Source: Cyanobacteriota bacterium
GTDB lineage: Bacteria > Cyanobacteriota > Cyanobacteriia > PCC-6307 > Cyanobiaceae
Reading direction: 5' to 3'
Assembly (NCBI GenBank): GCA_026389255.1
Contig: JAPLIF010000128.1
Coordinates: forward strand, 1-10,676
Length of the DNA stretch: 10,676 nucleotides
The notes beneath the pieces are model-generated. The model had not been told where the DNA came from. It was given only the letters and a program-made list of their open reading frames with translations, and did no database searches. Both the position numbers and the translations under genes were made by a program. Position 1 is the first letter of the stretch, and every line of letters begins with the position of its first letter. Below are positions 1-5,146 of this stretch, piece by piece.

Positions 1-2
1 CT

Positions 3-551
3 GACGGGTCCAACCTCGCTGCCTATCTCCTGCGTCTCAAGGAGAGTGACCAGGACGCCGACCGCAAGTCTTGGCAACGCATCAACCGCCACTGTCGCCA
101 CATCGCGCCGGCCATCAAGGAGCTGGATCCTGTGGCGGTGAATGGCAGTGTTCGCCTCGATTGGGTCGATGACCGCGATCAACGCTTCGGGTGCCATCAG
201 TTCTCGGATGGCACCCTGCGGGCCCTGGCACTGATCACGGTGCTGTCCCAACCGACCGAACGCCTCCCCCGGCTGATCAGCATCGATGAACCGGAACTTG
301 GCCTACATCCCTCTGCCATTGCCCTGATCGCTGAGCTTTGTCGTTCGATCTCCCGTCACACCCAAATCATCCTCTCGACCCAGTCTACGGAATTACTGGA
401 TCACTTCTCAGCCGATGAAGTTGTCGTGGTGGAGAGTGACCACGGCGAAACCAGGCTCACCAGGCTCAGCAGTGATGCTCTGCAGCGCTGGCTGGAGGTC
501 TACAGCCTTAGCGAGCTCTACAACAAGGGCGTGATCGGAGGCAAGCCTTGA
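3..551 (+). CDS. AAA/ABC-type ATPase, C-terminal part (5' end outside window)
   Basis: The frame is already open at the left edge, so the N-terminus with Walker A lies outside the window. The visible 182 residues carry a signature-like segment (FSDGTLRAL, nt 204-230), a Walker B/D-loop block (IDEPELGLHP, nt 282-311) and an H-loop-like stretch (ILSTQSTELLDHF, about nt 369-407). These are the C-terminal half-motifs of overcoating ATPases related to RecF, SMC and OLD (AAA_15/AAA_21 types). Such proteins use ATP binding to sense or bridge nucleic acid and gate an effector. The stop TGA overlaps the ATG of the DUF4276 gene by one base (TGATG), so the two are translationally coupled and probably work together. 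A methionine at nt 132 is internal, since conserved-looking frame continues upstream of it. A role in phage defence is inference from the partnership. Confidence 0.85.
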   Translation, partial: DGSNLAAYLLRLKESDQDADRKSWQRINRHCRHIAPAIKELDPVAVNGSVRLDWVDDRDQRFGCHQFSDGTLRALALITVLSQPTERLPRLISIDEPELGLHPSAIALIAELCRSISRHTQIILSTQSTELLDHFSADEVVVVESDHGETRLTRLSSDALQRWLEVYSLSELYNKGVIGGKP

Positions 552-1270
552 TGGCTGACTCTGTGACGCGTTTGATTTTTGCTGTGGAGGGGCGTACAGA
601 AGACAATTTCGTACGAAACAGCCTGCGGGACCATCTCTGGGGCTTTGGACTGGCCTCGTCTTCCACGATCGTTGGTAAAGCCAAGGCTGCTGCAAGAGGT
701 AATAGCGGTAAAGGTGTGCGAGGCGGTGGCTGCTATGCCGACTGGGAAAAAGATATTAGAAATTGCCTGAAAGACAACCCGTCTCGTGATTTTAGGTTGA
801 CGACTTTGTTTGACCTCTATGGTCTGCCGGATGACTTCCCCATGCGCAATCGCATTGCTTCAGATCAAAGCCAAGCAGAGCGATGCGATCGTCTCCAACA
901 GGTATTGGCAGACAAAATCAATGACTGGCGATTCATCCCATACATCCAGCTCCATGAGTTCGAGGCCTTGGTGATGGCTTGTCTGCCTTTTCTTGAATCA
1001 TTGTACGACAATCACGAGCAGCTTAATGGCTTAGCTAGCCTACAGATTGAGGTTGCCTCCTTGCAGCCTGAAGAGATCAACGATTCCAGGGACACTGCCC
1101 CCAGCAAGCGGCTGCTACGCCATATCCCCGACTATCGCAAAGCTACCGATGGTCCCGATGCTATCTATTCAGCAGGGCTTGCTCTTGTGCGTAACCGCTG
1201 CCCCCGTTTTGATGCCTGGATCAAGCGACTGGAGGGCCTGGGTGGAGCGAAAGTATCTGTGCAACTATAA
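551..1270 (+). CDS. DUF4276 family protein, ATPase partner
   Basis: This is a 239-residue protein with the hallmarks I associate with DUF4276. They are an N-terminal strand ending in Val-Glu-Gly (Glu13), a TTLFDLYGLPDDFP block at about 84-97, YIQLHEFEAL at 131-140, PEEIND/APSKR at 173-187, and a C-terminal CPRFDAW at 217-223. The Glu after the first strand followed by Asp88 after a hydrophobic strand resembles a TOPRIM-like metal site, so a nuclease role is plausible but not shown. The ATG at 551 is chosen because it overlaps the ATPase stop; a TTG three bases earlier is less likely. The length looks complete. ATPase plus TOPRIM-like effector pairs are a known defence layout (for example AriA/AriB of PARIS, AbiL), and this pair has the same logic, but it is not identified here as one of those systems. 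Confidence 0.85.
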   Translation: MADSVTRLIFAVEGRTEDNFVRNSLRDHLWGFGLASSSTIVGKAKAAARGNSGKGVRGGGCYADWEKDIRNCLKDNPSRDFRLTTLFDLYGLPDDFPMRNRIASDQSQAERCDRLQQVLADKINDWRFIPYIQLHEFEALVMACLPFLESLYDNHEQLNGLASLQIEVASLQPEEINDSRDTAPSKRLLRHIPDYRKATDGPDAIYSAGLALVRNRCPRFDAWIKRLEGLGGAKVSVQL

Positions 1271-1300
1271 TTAAGCTTAATCAAAAGAACCTGAAGAGGC

Positions 1301-1492
1301 TCCCATCCCCCTCCCCCCCCCGTCGCCGAACAACACCGCATCGTCGCCAAAGTGGACACATTATTAGCCCTCTGCGACCAGCTGGAGCAGCAGCTCAGCC
1401 AGGCCGATCAGCAGCGCCGGCGGTTGCTGGAGGCGGTGTTGGCGGAGGCGTTGGTGGAGCCGGAGAACACCTTGGGGGCTGCATATGCTTGA
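1301..1492 (+). pseudogene. hsdS: hsdS 3' remnant (type I restriction specificity subunit)
   Basis: Read from about 1301, the frame gives a Pro-rich run, then VAEQHRIVAKVDTLLALCDQ, then a Gln/Leu/Arg-rich helix ending LLEAVLAEAL, with a stop at 1490-1492. This closely matches the last conserved region of HsdS proteins, usually PLPPLAEQHRIVAKV followed by a long coiled-coil spacer helix. Both target-recognition domains are missing: a TGA stop lies in frame at 1292-1294, only about 30 nt after the DUF4276 stop. There is no start codon, so this is a dead 3' end of roughly 60 codons. A run of nine C residues (1313-1321) lies at the broken end. Its presence says that the ATPase/DUF4276 pair sits in or beside a former type I restriction-modification locus. 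Confidence 0.8.
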
Positions 1493-1594
1493 ACTTGCTT
1501 TCGCTCGCTTTAGTCTCGCGGTTGGGTCGTTCAGGATTGCAGGCGGTCCAGCGACGTGCTGTTCGGCCCCGCAGCTTCCCCTTGGAGATTCGTG

Positions 1595-2653
1595 ATGCTC
1601 AATGCCCTCACCCTTCACGACTTCACGGTGTTTGCCAAGGCCGAACTTTGCTTCGGCGCCATCAATGTGATCCATGGGGAGAACGGCAGCGGCAAGACGC
1701 ACCTGCTCAAGCTCGCCTACAGCATCGTGTCCAGCCTGGTGGTGGCAGCCAATGAGCCGGCGGCAGACCGCCCCACCAAAGCGATCATGGATTCACGCTT
1801 CGGATCCAAGCTCGTCGGTGTCTTCCGGCCTGATCGGGGCAAACTCGGTCGGCTGGCCCGACGCATCCAGGGCCACAAACGTGCTGAGGTGATGGCCGAC
1901 TTCGGGGAAGCAGGCAAAGCTTCCTTTTCGTTTTCCACCCAAAGCGATAAGGCCGTCAAGACAGAAGACCTCCCCTCGGCATGGTTGCCGCATGGCCCGG
2001 TGTTTCTGCCCACGCGTGAATTGCTGTCGGTCTATCCCGGTTTCGTGAGCCTCTACGAAACCCAGGCCATCCCCTTCGATGAAATCTGGCGCGACACCTG
2101 TGTGTTGTTGGGCTCGCCCATTGCTAGGGGTGCCAGGAAACGCGAAATCGCCGATTTGTTTCTACCACTGGAGGAGTCCCTGGGTAGCAAGGCACTGCTG
2201 GAGGGTGATCGTTTCTTCATTCAGATGGCTGAGCCGAGCATCAAGGTGGAGGCCGATCTCGTGGCTGAGGGCTATCGCAAGCTCACGATGGTGGCCAGGC
2301 TCATTGCCAATGGCAGCCTGGATGCCAATTCCATCCTGTTTTGGGATGAACCTGAAGCCAACCTCAACCCACGGCTGATTCGGCGTCTGGCGCCGTTGTT
2401 GCTGGATTTGGCCGATGCAGGCGTGCAAGTCTTTATTGCCACCCATAGTCTTTTCTTGATGCGTGCCCTGGAGCTGGAGCGCCATCACCGCAGCAGCCTC
2501 AAGGCCGTGTTCATCGGGCTCAATGCGACAGCTGATGGAGTGACGGTTCAACAGGGCCCATCCCTCACCCAGTCCAGAGACATCATTGCCCTGACGGAAG
2601 ACATTCAACAGGCGGAGCAGCTGCTGGATCAGGCTATGGGTGTGATGCCATGA
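1595..2653 (+). CDS. ABC/AAA-type ATPase, complete, of a two-gene module
   Basis: This is a 352-residue single-domain ATPase. Walker A is GENGSGKT at residues 28-35, following a short N-terminal sheet. A central PVFLPTRELLSVYPGF block at about 135-150 is typical of this small ATPase group. A signature-like EGYRKLTMVARLI lies at 225-237, Walker B and D-loop ILFWDEPEANLNP at 247-259, and the switch IATHSLFLM at 281-289. All motifs needed for ATP hydrolysis are present. The ATG at 1595 is chosen because GGAG at 1584-1587 sits seven bases upstream; a GTG at 1556 in the same frame lacks support. The stop overlaps the next ATG (ATGA at 2650-2653), the coupling expected of an ATPase/effector pair. 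The partner is broken, so the module may no longer work although this gene looks intact. Substrate and function are unknown; a defence role is inference. Confidence 0.9.
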   Translation: MLNALTLHDFTVFAKAELCFGAINVIHGENGSGKTHLLKLAYSIVSSLVVAANEPAADRPTKAIMDSRFGSKLVGVFRPDRGKLGRLARRIQGHKRAEVMADFGEAGKASFSFSTQSDKAVKTEDLPSAWLPHGPVFLPTRELLSVYPGFVSLYETQAIPFDEIWRDTCVLLGSPIARGARKREIADLFLPLEESLGSKALLEGDRFFIQMAEPSIKVEADLVAEGYRKLTMVARLIANGSLDANSILFWDEPEANLNPRLIRRLAPLLLDLADAGVQVFIATHSLFLMRALELERHHRSSLKAVFIGLNATADGVTVQQGPSLTQSRDIIALTEDIQQAEQLLDQAMGVMP

Positions 2654-2958
2654 CCAGCATCTCCGTTGAGCAGCTGACCTTTACGTTTGATCCTTCTGTC
2701 GTTCCCTTTCAAGACGAAAAGGATGCCGTCTGTGTGCCCGGATGGCCACAAGGTTCCAAGGTTGTGGATGTTGTAGTCCATGATCTGCCTGAGCCCGCTG
2801 CGCTCACATGGCTGATTGAAGCCAAGGCTGCCCTTGGTGGTGTTGTTCGGCCCCAATGCCGCCGGCAAGAGCATTCGGCTCGACGCGCTGCTGTTGCTTT
2901 TCCGACTTGTGAGAGAGCCCTATGCCAGCCGACGTCGTTTATTCCTCTTTGGCGGTGA
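2650..2958 (+). pseudogene. truncated PD-(D/E)XK nuclease-like partner of the upstream ATPase
   Basis: Starting at the ATG that overlaps the ATPase stop, the first 59 codons read as a natural protein. They include KVVDVVVHD at about 37-45 and LTWLIEAK ending at residue 59 (nt 2826). Asp in the first strand and Glu-x-Lys in the next is the core of PD-(D/E)XK nuclease folds, where an EAK or EVK motif is usually followed by D(F/Y)R. Here the sequence changes character directly after EAK. The remaining 43 codons (Ala, Leu, then Arg/Cys-rich) are an out-of-frame reading of another gene's P-loop region. I therefore read this as a 5' gene fragment fused by deletion to foreign DNA, with a chance reading-through stop at 2956-2958. 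The nuclease fold assignment rests on one motif and is moderate. Confidence 0.65.
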
Positions 2959-3022
2959 ACGATTCCAGAAACTTGTCCAAACCAATCAATGCCCCTGCAT
3001 GGCACCGAACTGGCAGGGTTGA
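2828..3022 (+). pseudogene. AAA_21-like ATPase, N-terminal P-loop fragment
   Basis: In the frame set by 2828, LPLVVLFGPNAAGKS is followed by IRLDALLLLFRLVRE. That is a hydrophobic strand, a Walker A loop (GPNAAGKS, nt 2849-2872) and the following helix, in the order found near the N-terminus of RecF-like and AAA_21 ATPases. Family members usually have Asn-Leu-Leu after GKS where this copy has Ile-Arg-Leu, which may be decay. Nothing beyond about residue 25 of the fragment looks like the family, and the frame stops at 3020-3022. There is no initiation signal of its own. The left boundary coincides with the end of the nuclease-like fragment at 2826. It is a third, separate ATPase in 3 kb, present only as a P-loop scrap. 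Confidence 0.65.
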
Positions 3023-3046
3023 TCCACAAAAGTGTGGTAATATTAA
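3019..3046 (+). promoter_or_regulatory. possible sigma-70 type promoter for the sulfotransferase gene
   Basis: TTGATC (3019-3024) and TATTAA (3041-3046) are separated by 16 bases, each matching four or more of six consensus positions. The predicted start point would be near 3053, about 20 bases ahead of the sulfotransferase ATG. The spacer itself contains a 5-bp dyad (CCACA at 3024-3028, TGTGG at 3033-3037). Both boxes are AT-rich in an otherwise GC-rich setting, so chance matches are possible. Confidence 0.3.
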
Positions 3047-3059
3047 TGGAAGCCATTAA
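3043..3059. repeat. perfect 7-bp dyad with 3-base centre ahead of the sulfotransferase
   Basis: TTAATGG (3043-3049) and CCATTAA (3053-3059) are exact reverse complements around AAG. The dyad lies about 15 bases upstream of the ATG at 3074 and covers the expected transcription start, which suits an operator or a 5' leader hairpin. It is followed by ATTTT, so a weak terminator for the broken genes upstream is the alternative reading. Confidence 0.45.
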
Positions 3060-3073
3060 ATTTTGCGCCTGGG

Positions 3074-3730
3074 ATGGGTCGCTTTGTAGACAAAGAGCAT
3101 CATTTTGCCCTGTATAATGTTCCCAAGGGGGGCGGCACCACCTTGAGAAGCTGGATCTATTTTTCAAGGACGGGTCAACTTGCAATTAAAGACGAAGGAG
3201 CGGGTTACATCAATCAAGCATCCCAAACATACAAGTATCTCAAGGATATTGGGTACGAGGTTTGTAACTTTATGCCGTGGATTGACGGACCCTCTATTTG
3301 CGTTGTGCGCGACCCCGTGGATCGCTTTATAAGTTTATATAGGGACAAAATAGTGAGGGAAAAAAGATGCGGCGAACCAATCCCGACCCTTGGTGAATTT
3401 TGCAAGAATTTTGCCAACCTGATGGCAGCCCATGATTTTCCCCATGGCGCCAATCCAAACCTAAATTACCTTGGGCATCATTTTGCTCCGCAGTCGCTGA
3501 TCCTGGGTAACAACAAAGATTATTTCGAACATATTTTTAAGATGGAGGAGATTGATACCACGCTAAAGATCTTTCTTGAAGGTAAATGGGGAGTTGAGCT
3601 TCCATCCCTTCATTGCCGCAGAGCAGAAAAAGAGAACAAAGTTATTCCCAGCACCGAAGAACTGCTTCTAATTCGGGAAATCTACAAGGCCGATTACTCT
3701 CTCGACTGGATACACGGGTCAACCGGATGA
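3074..3730 (+). CDS. sulfotransferase family protein (PAPS-dependent, type 2-like)
   Basis: This is a 218-residue protein with the two cofactor motifs of sulfotransferases. PKGGGTTL at 17-24 is the 5'-phosphosulfate loop, normally PKTGGTSL in the family. RDPVDRFISLY at 79-89 holds the Arg79 and Ser87 that bind the 3'-phosphate of PAPS. A GHHFAPQS segment (134-141) and a C-terminal IREIYKADYSLD (200-211) fit the heparan/chondroitin-type Sulfotransfer_2 group. Such enzymes transfer sulfate to sugars of surface polysaccharides or glycolipids; the acceptor cannot be read here. It appears soluble, with no signal peptide. The ATG at 3074 is the only start after an in-frame stop at 3044; its Shine-Dalgarno is poor. 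Codons are visibly more AT-rich than in the flanking genes, which suggests recent transfer. It stands alone between the island debris and the regulator. Confidence 0.85.
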   Translation: MGRFVDKEHHFALYNVPKGGGTTLRSWIYFSRTGQLAIKDEGAGYINQASQTYKYLKDIGYEVCNFMPWIDGPSICVVRDPVDRFISLYRDKIVREKRCGEPIPTLGEFCKNFANLMAAHDFPHGANPNLNYLGHHFAPQSLILGNNKDYFEHIFKMEEIDTTLKIFLEGKWGVELPSLHCRRAEKENKVIPSTEELLLIREIYKADYSLDWIHGSTG

Positions 3731-3736
3731 GCTTCT

Positions 3737-3771
3737 AGTCAAGAAAATCCGCTGTCGCATCGCTCTTGACT
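3737..3771 (+). terminator. inverted repeat after the sulfotransferase, possible terminator
   Basis: AGTCAAGA (3737-3744) and TCTTGACT (3764-3771) are exact 8-bp complements with a 19-base loop. They start six bases after the sulfotransferase stop and are followed by only a short T-rich tail (TTTC at 3771-3774). The long loop and weak tail make this a poor intrinsic terminator, though the position is right. Confidence 0.35.
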
Positions 3772-3857
3772 TTCAATTGGCATCGATTCGTGATCAAGTT
3801 ACTATTGTCTGCTGATATCAACCTTTGCCCACTGGCACTTGCAATCATTCTGATAAC

Positions 3858-3887
3858 ATCCAAGGAGCAAAAATCCAAGGAGCGAAA
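3858..3887. repeat. two tandem 15-bp repeats upstream of the LuxR-type gene
   Basis: ATCCAAGGAGCAAAA (3858-3872) is followed directly by ATCCAAGGAGCGAAA (3873-3887), with one mismatch in 15. They lie about 95 bases upstream of the regulator's ATG, in a gap of 249 bases (3731-3979) without a convincing gene. Each unit contains AAGGAG, which looks like a strong ribosome-binding sequence, but no start codon follows at the proper distance in an open frame of any length that I trust. Slippage duplication or a direct-repeat binding site are both possible. Confidence 0.6.
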
Positions 3888-3979
3888 GGGCCCTGACCAT
3901 CGGGGCATTCGATGCAAGATAATTCACACTTCTTTGTTGACGCGTCTTCCGAGCCGTCACCCCAGCCCGCGCCCAGCTG

Positions 3980-4720
3980 ATGATGTTTTTCCCGAGTCAA
4001 CTGGAAGAAGCGTCGGGCCGATTTCAGGCCAAATTTTTGCTGGCCTGTCTTTCCTCTGGGTTCGAGCCAACCGTTGTCTATGCCGCTGCTGCCCAGCTGC
4101 AGCTGGTCAACCTATACCGCGCCATGGGACCCAATCGGAACGATTGTTTGGGGGCCTGCATCACAGGGGCTGCTGCCATCGAACTCGTGGCCCGCACCAA
4201 GCCGGGAATTTTGATGATGGTAGACGATCTACCTGATTATTCCCTGGTGGACCTGATCAGCCAAGCCAGAAAAGTTCATCCAGGCTTGAGGACTTTGGCA
4301 CTTATCACCAAGCTGGATGCGTTTGACAGTGGCGCAGGACTTCCCATCATTGTTGCCGATCAGGACCTTCTGGCGCATCCGCAAACGATTACCCTGATGT
4401 CGATGGCTGTTGTCACCAATACCAAGTATCACAGCCCTTCGATTCAGAAGCGCCTCAAGGAACTGGGCCAACGCCCCTCGGGCTATGCCGAGGACCTGTT
4501 TCATCTCAGCCTGCGAGAACAGCAATTGCTGGAGGCCTATGCCCTCGGCCTCAGCAATAAGGAAACCGCCGAGCGGCTGGGGCTGACGGTTCGAACCGTG
4601 CAGACCTACAGCACCAACCTATTGCAAAAACTGGGCGTCAATAATCGCCAGAAAGCCTTGCGGCGTGCTATTGGCCTTGGCTACAAGGCCCTGCTCCGTG
4701 GCGCGGATAGTACCCCATGA
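3980..4720 (+). CDS. LuxR/NarL-type transcriptional regulator with pseudo-receiver domain
   Basis: This is a 246-residue protein. Residues 176-235 form a complete LuxR-type helix-turn-helix: LSLREQQLLEAYALGLSNKE, ETAERLGLTVRTVQTY, then LLQKLGVNNRQKALRRAIGLG. The dimerisation and DNA-recognition helices are both present. Residues about 30-145 look like a receiver-derived alpha/beta domain (KPGILMMVDDLPDYSLVDLI then HPGLRTLALI), but I see no acidic pair after the first strand. Where the phospho-acceptor should fall, the alignment lands on Val81 or the neighbouring Asp82/Asp83. Phosphorylation control is therefore doubtful, and no kinase gene adjoins it. The start is ATG 3980 or the adjoining ATG 3983; an in-frame stop at 3938-3940 limits the frame upstream. 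The target could include the palindrome at 4765-4795 just downstream, which is inference from position only. Confidence 0.85.
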   Translation: MMFFPSQLEEASGRFQAKFLLACLSSGFEPTVVYAAAAQLQLVNLYRAMGPNRNDCLGACITGAAAIELVARTKPGILMMVDDLPDYSLVDLISQARKVHPGLRTLALITKLDAFDSGAGLPIIVADQDLLAHPQTITLMSMAVVTNTKYHSPSIQKRLKELGQRPSGYAEDLFHLSLREQQLLEAYALGLSNKETAERLGLTVRTVQTYSTNLLQKLGVNNRQKALRRAIGLGYKALLRGADSTP

Positions 4721-4764
4721 GACGCGTTTAAAAGGTTGTCCTTGGACGATTGACCCCAGCAACC

Positions 4765-4795
4765 CGGCTAAATACTTTTGAAAAGTATTTGGCCG
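4765..4795. promoter_or_regulatory. 31-bp near-perfect palindrome (operator or hairpin)
   Basis: The centre is AAATACTTTT (4770-4779), one G (4780), then AAAAGTATTT (4781-4790), exact complements. Four further G/C pairs (CGGC 4765-4768 with GCCG 4792-4795) extend it beyond one T/G mismatch at 4769/4791, giving 15 paired positions per arm. It lies 45 bases after the LuxR-type gene and 11 bases before an ATG at 4807. TTGACC (4750-4755) with TACTTT (4773-4778) at a 17-base spacing would put a weak -10 box inside the palindrome, suiting an operator. As RNA it would be a strong hairpin, but no T-tract follows the stem, so a classical terminator is less likely. Confidence 0.7.
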
Positions 4796-4806
4796 ATCGC
4801 AATCTT

Positions 4807-5052
4807 ATGGAAAGTTCCTCGAATCATGCCAATCGCCGCTGCCTAGGGGCAGCCATTGGCCTCCTGTTTATGTCCGGAGTCATCGCTTGCACCGCCGGCG
4901 ACGCCGGCGCCATCCCCGTGGGCTCCCTGAAAAAACCAGAGCCGGCTCCCGTCACCGAGTCCTCCCATGTCAATGCCCGCCTGGGTCTTGGCTCTAAACC
5001 CTGTGTATCGTCTGATCGGCCCCGTCCAAGGCCAGGGCAATCAATCCTATGA
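4807..5052 (+). CDS. small hypothetical protein with signal-peptide-like N-terminus
   Basis: This is an 81-residue ORF from ATG 4807. The N-terminus has two Arg (residues 10-11) followed by a hydrophobic stretch LGAAIGLLFMSGVIACTAG, then AGAIPVGS, which reads like an export signal with possible cleavage after an Ala or at the Cys. A TTG at 4750 would extend it by 19 residues, but that lies upstream of the palindrome and is less likely. After about residue 55 the composition turns Pro/Arg-rich and unlike a folded protein. Another frame (4973-5113) then looks more protein-like, so this may be the front of a shifted or internally deleted gene for an exported protein. I recognise no family. The whole 4721-5146 stretch holds no firmly supported gene. 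Confidence 0.3.
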   Translation: MESSSNHANRRCLGAAIGLLFMSGVIACTAGDAGAIPVGSLKKPEPAPVTESSHVNARLGLGSKPCVSSDRPRPRPGQSIL

Positions 5053-5146
5053 AATAGGAATTTTGCAGCCTCTCCGAGTTCAGCATCGGCTTTCTGGACT
5101 GCAGGCTCTTTGAGGTGGGCCCAGCCCAACGCCCTTGGCTGAATCC

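Noticed and set aside
1556..1594. GTG start that would add 13 residues to the second ATPase
   Set aside because: The ATG at 1595 has GGAG at a proper distance and gives the usual short N-terminus before Walker A.
2709..3185. Minus-strand frame of about 158 codons across the fusion joint
   Set aside because: It spans three unrelated gene remnants on the opposite strand and shows no domain.
3766..4236. Plus-strand frame of about 156 codons in the gap and start of the LuxR-type gene
   Set aside because: The sequence turns Arg/Pro/Cys-rich where it overlaps the regulator and has no initiation signal; taken as chance.
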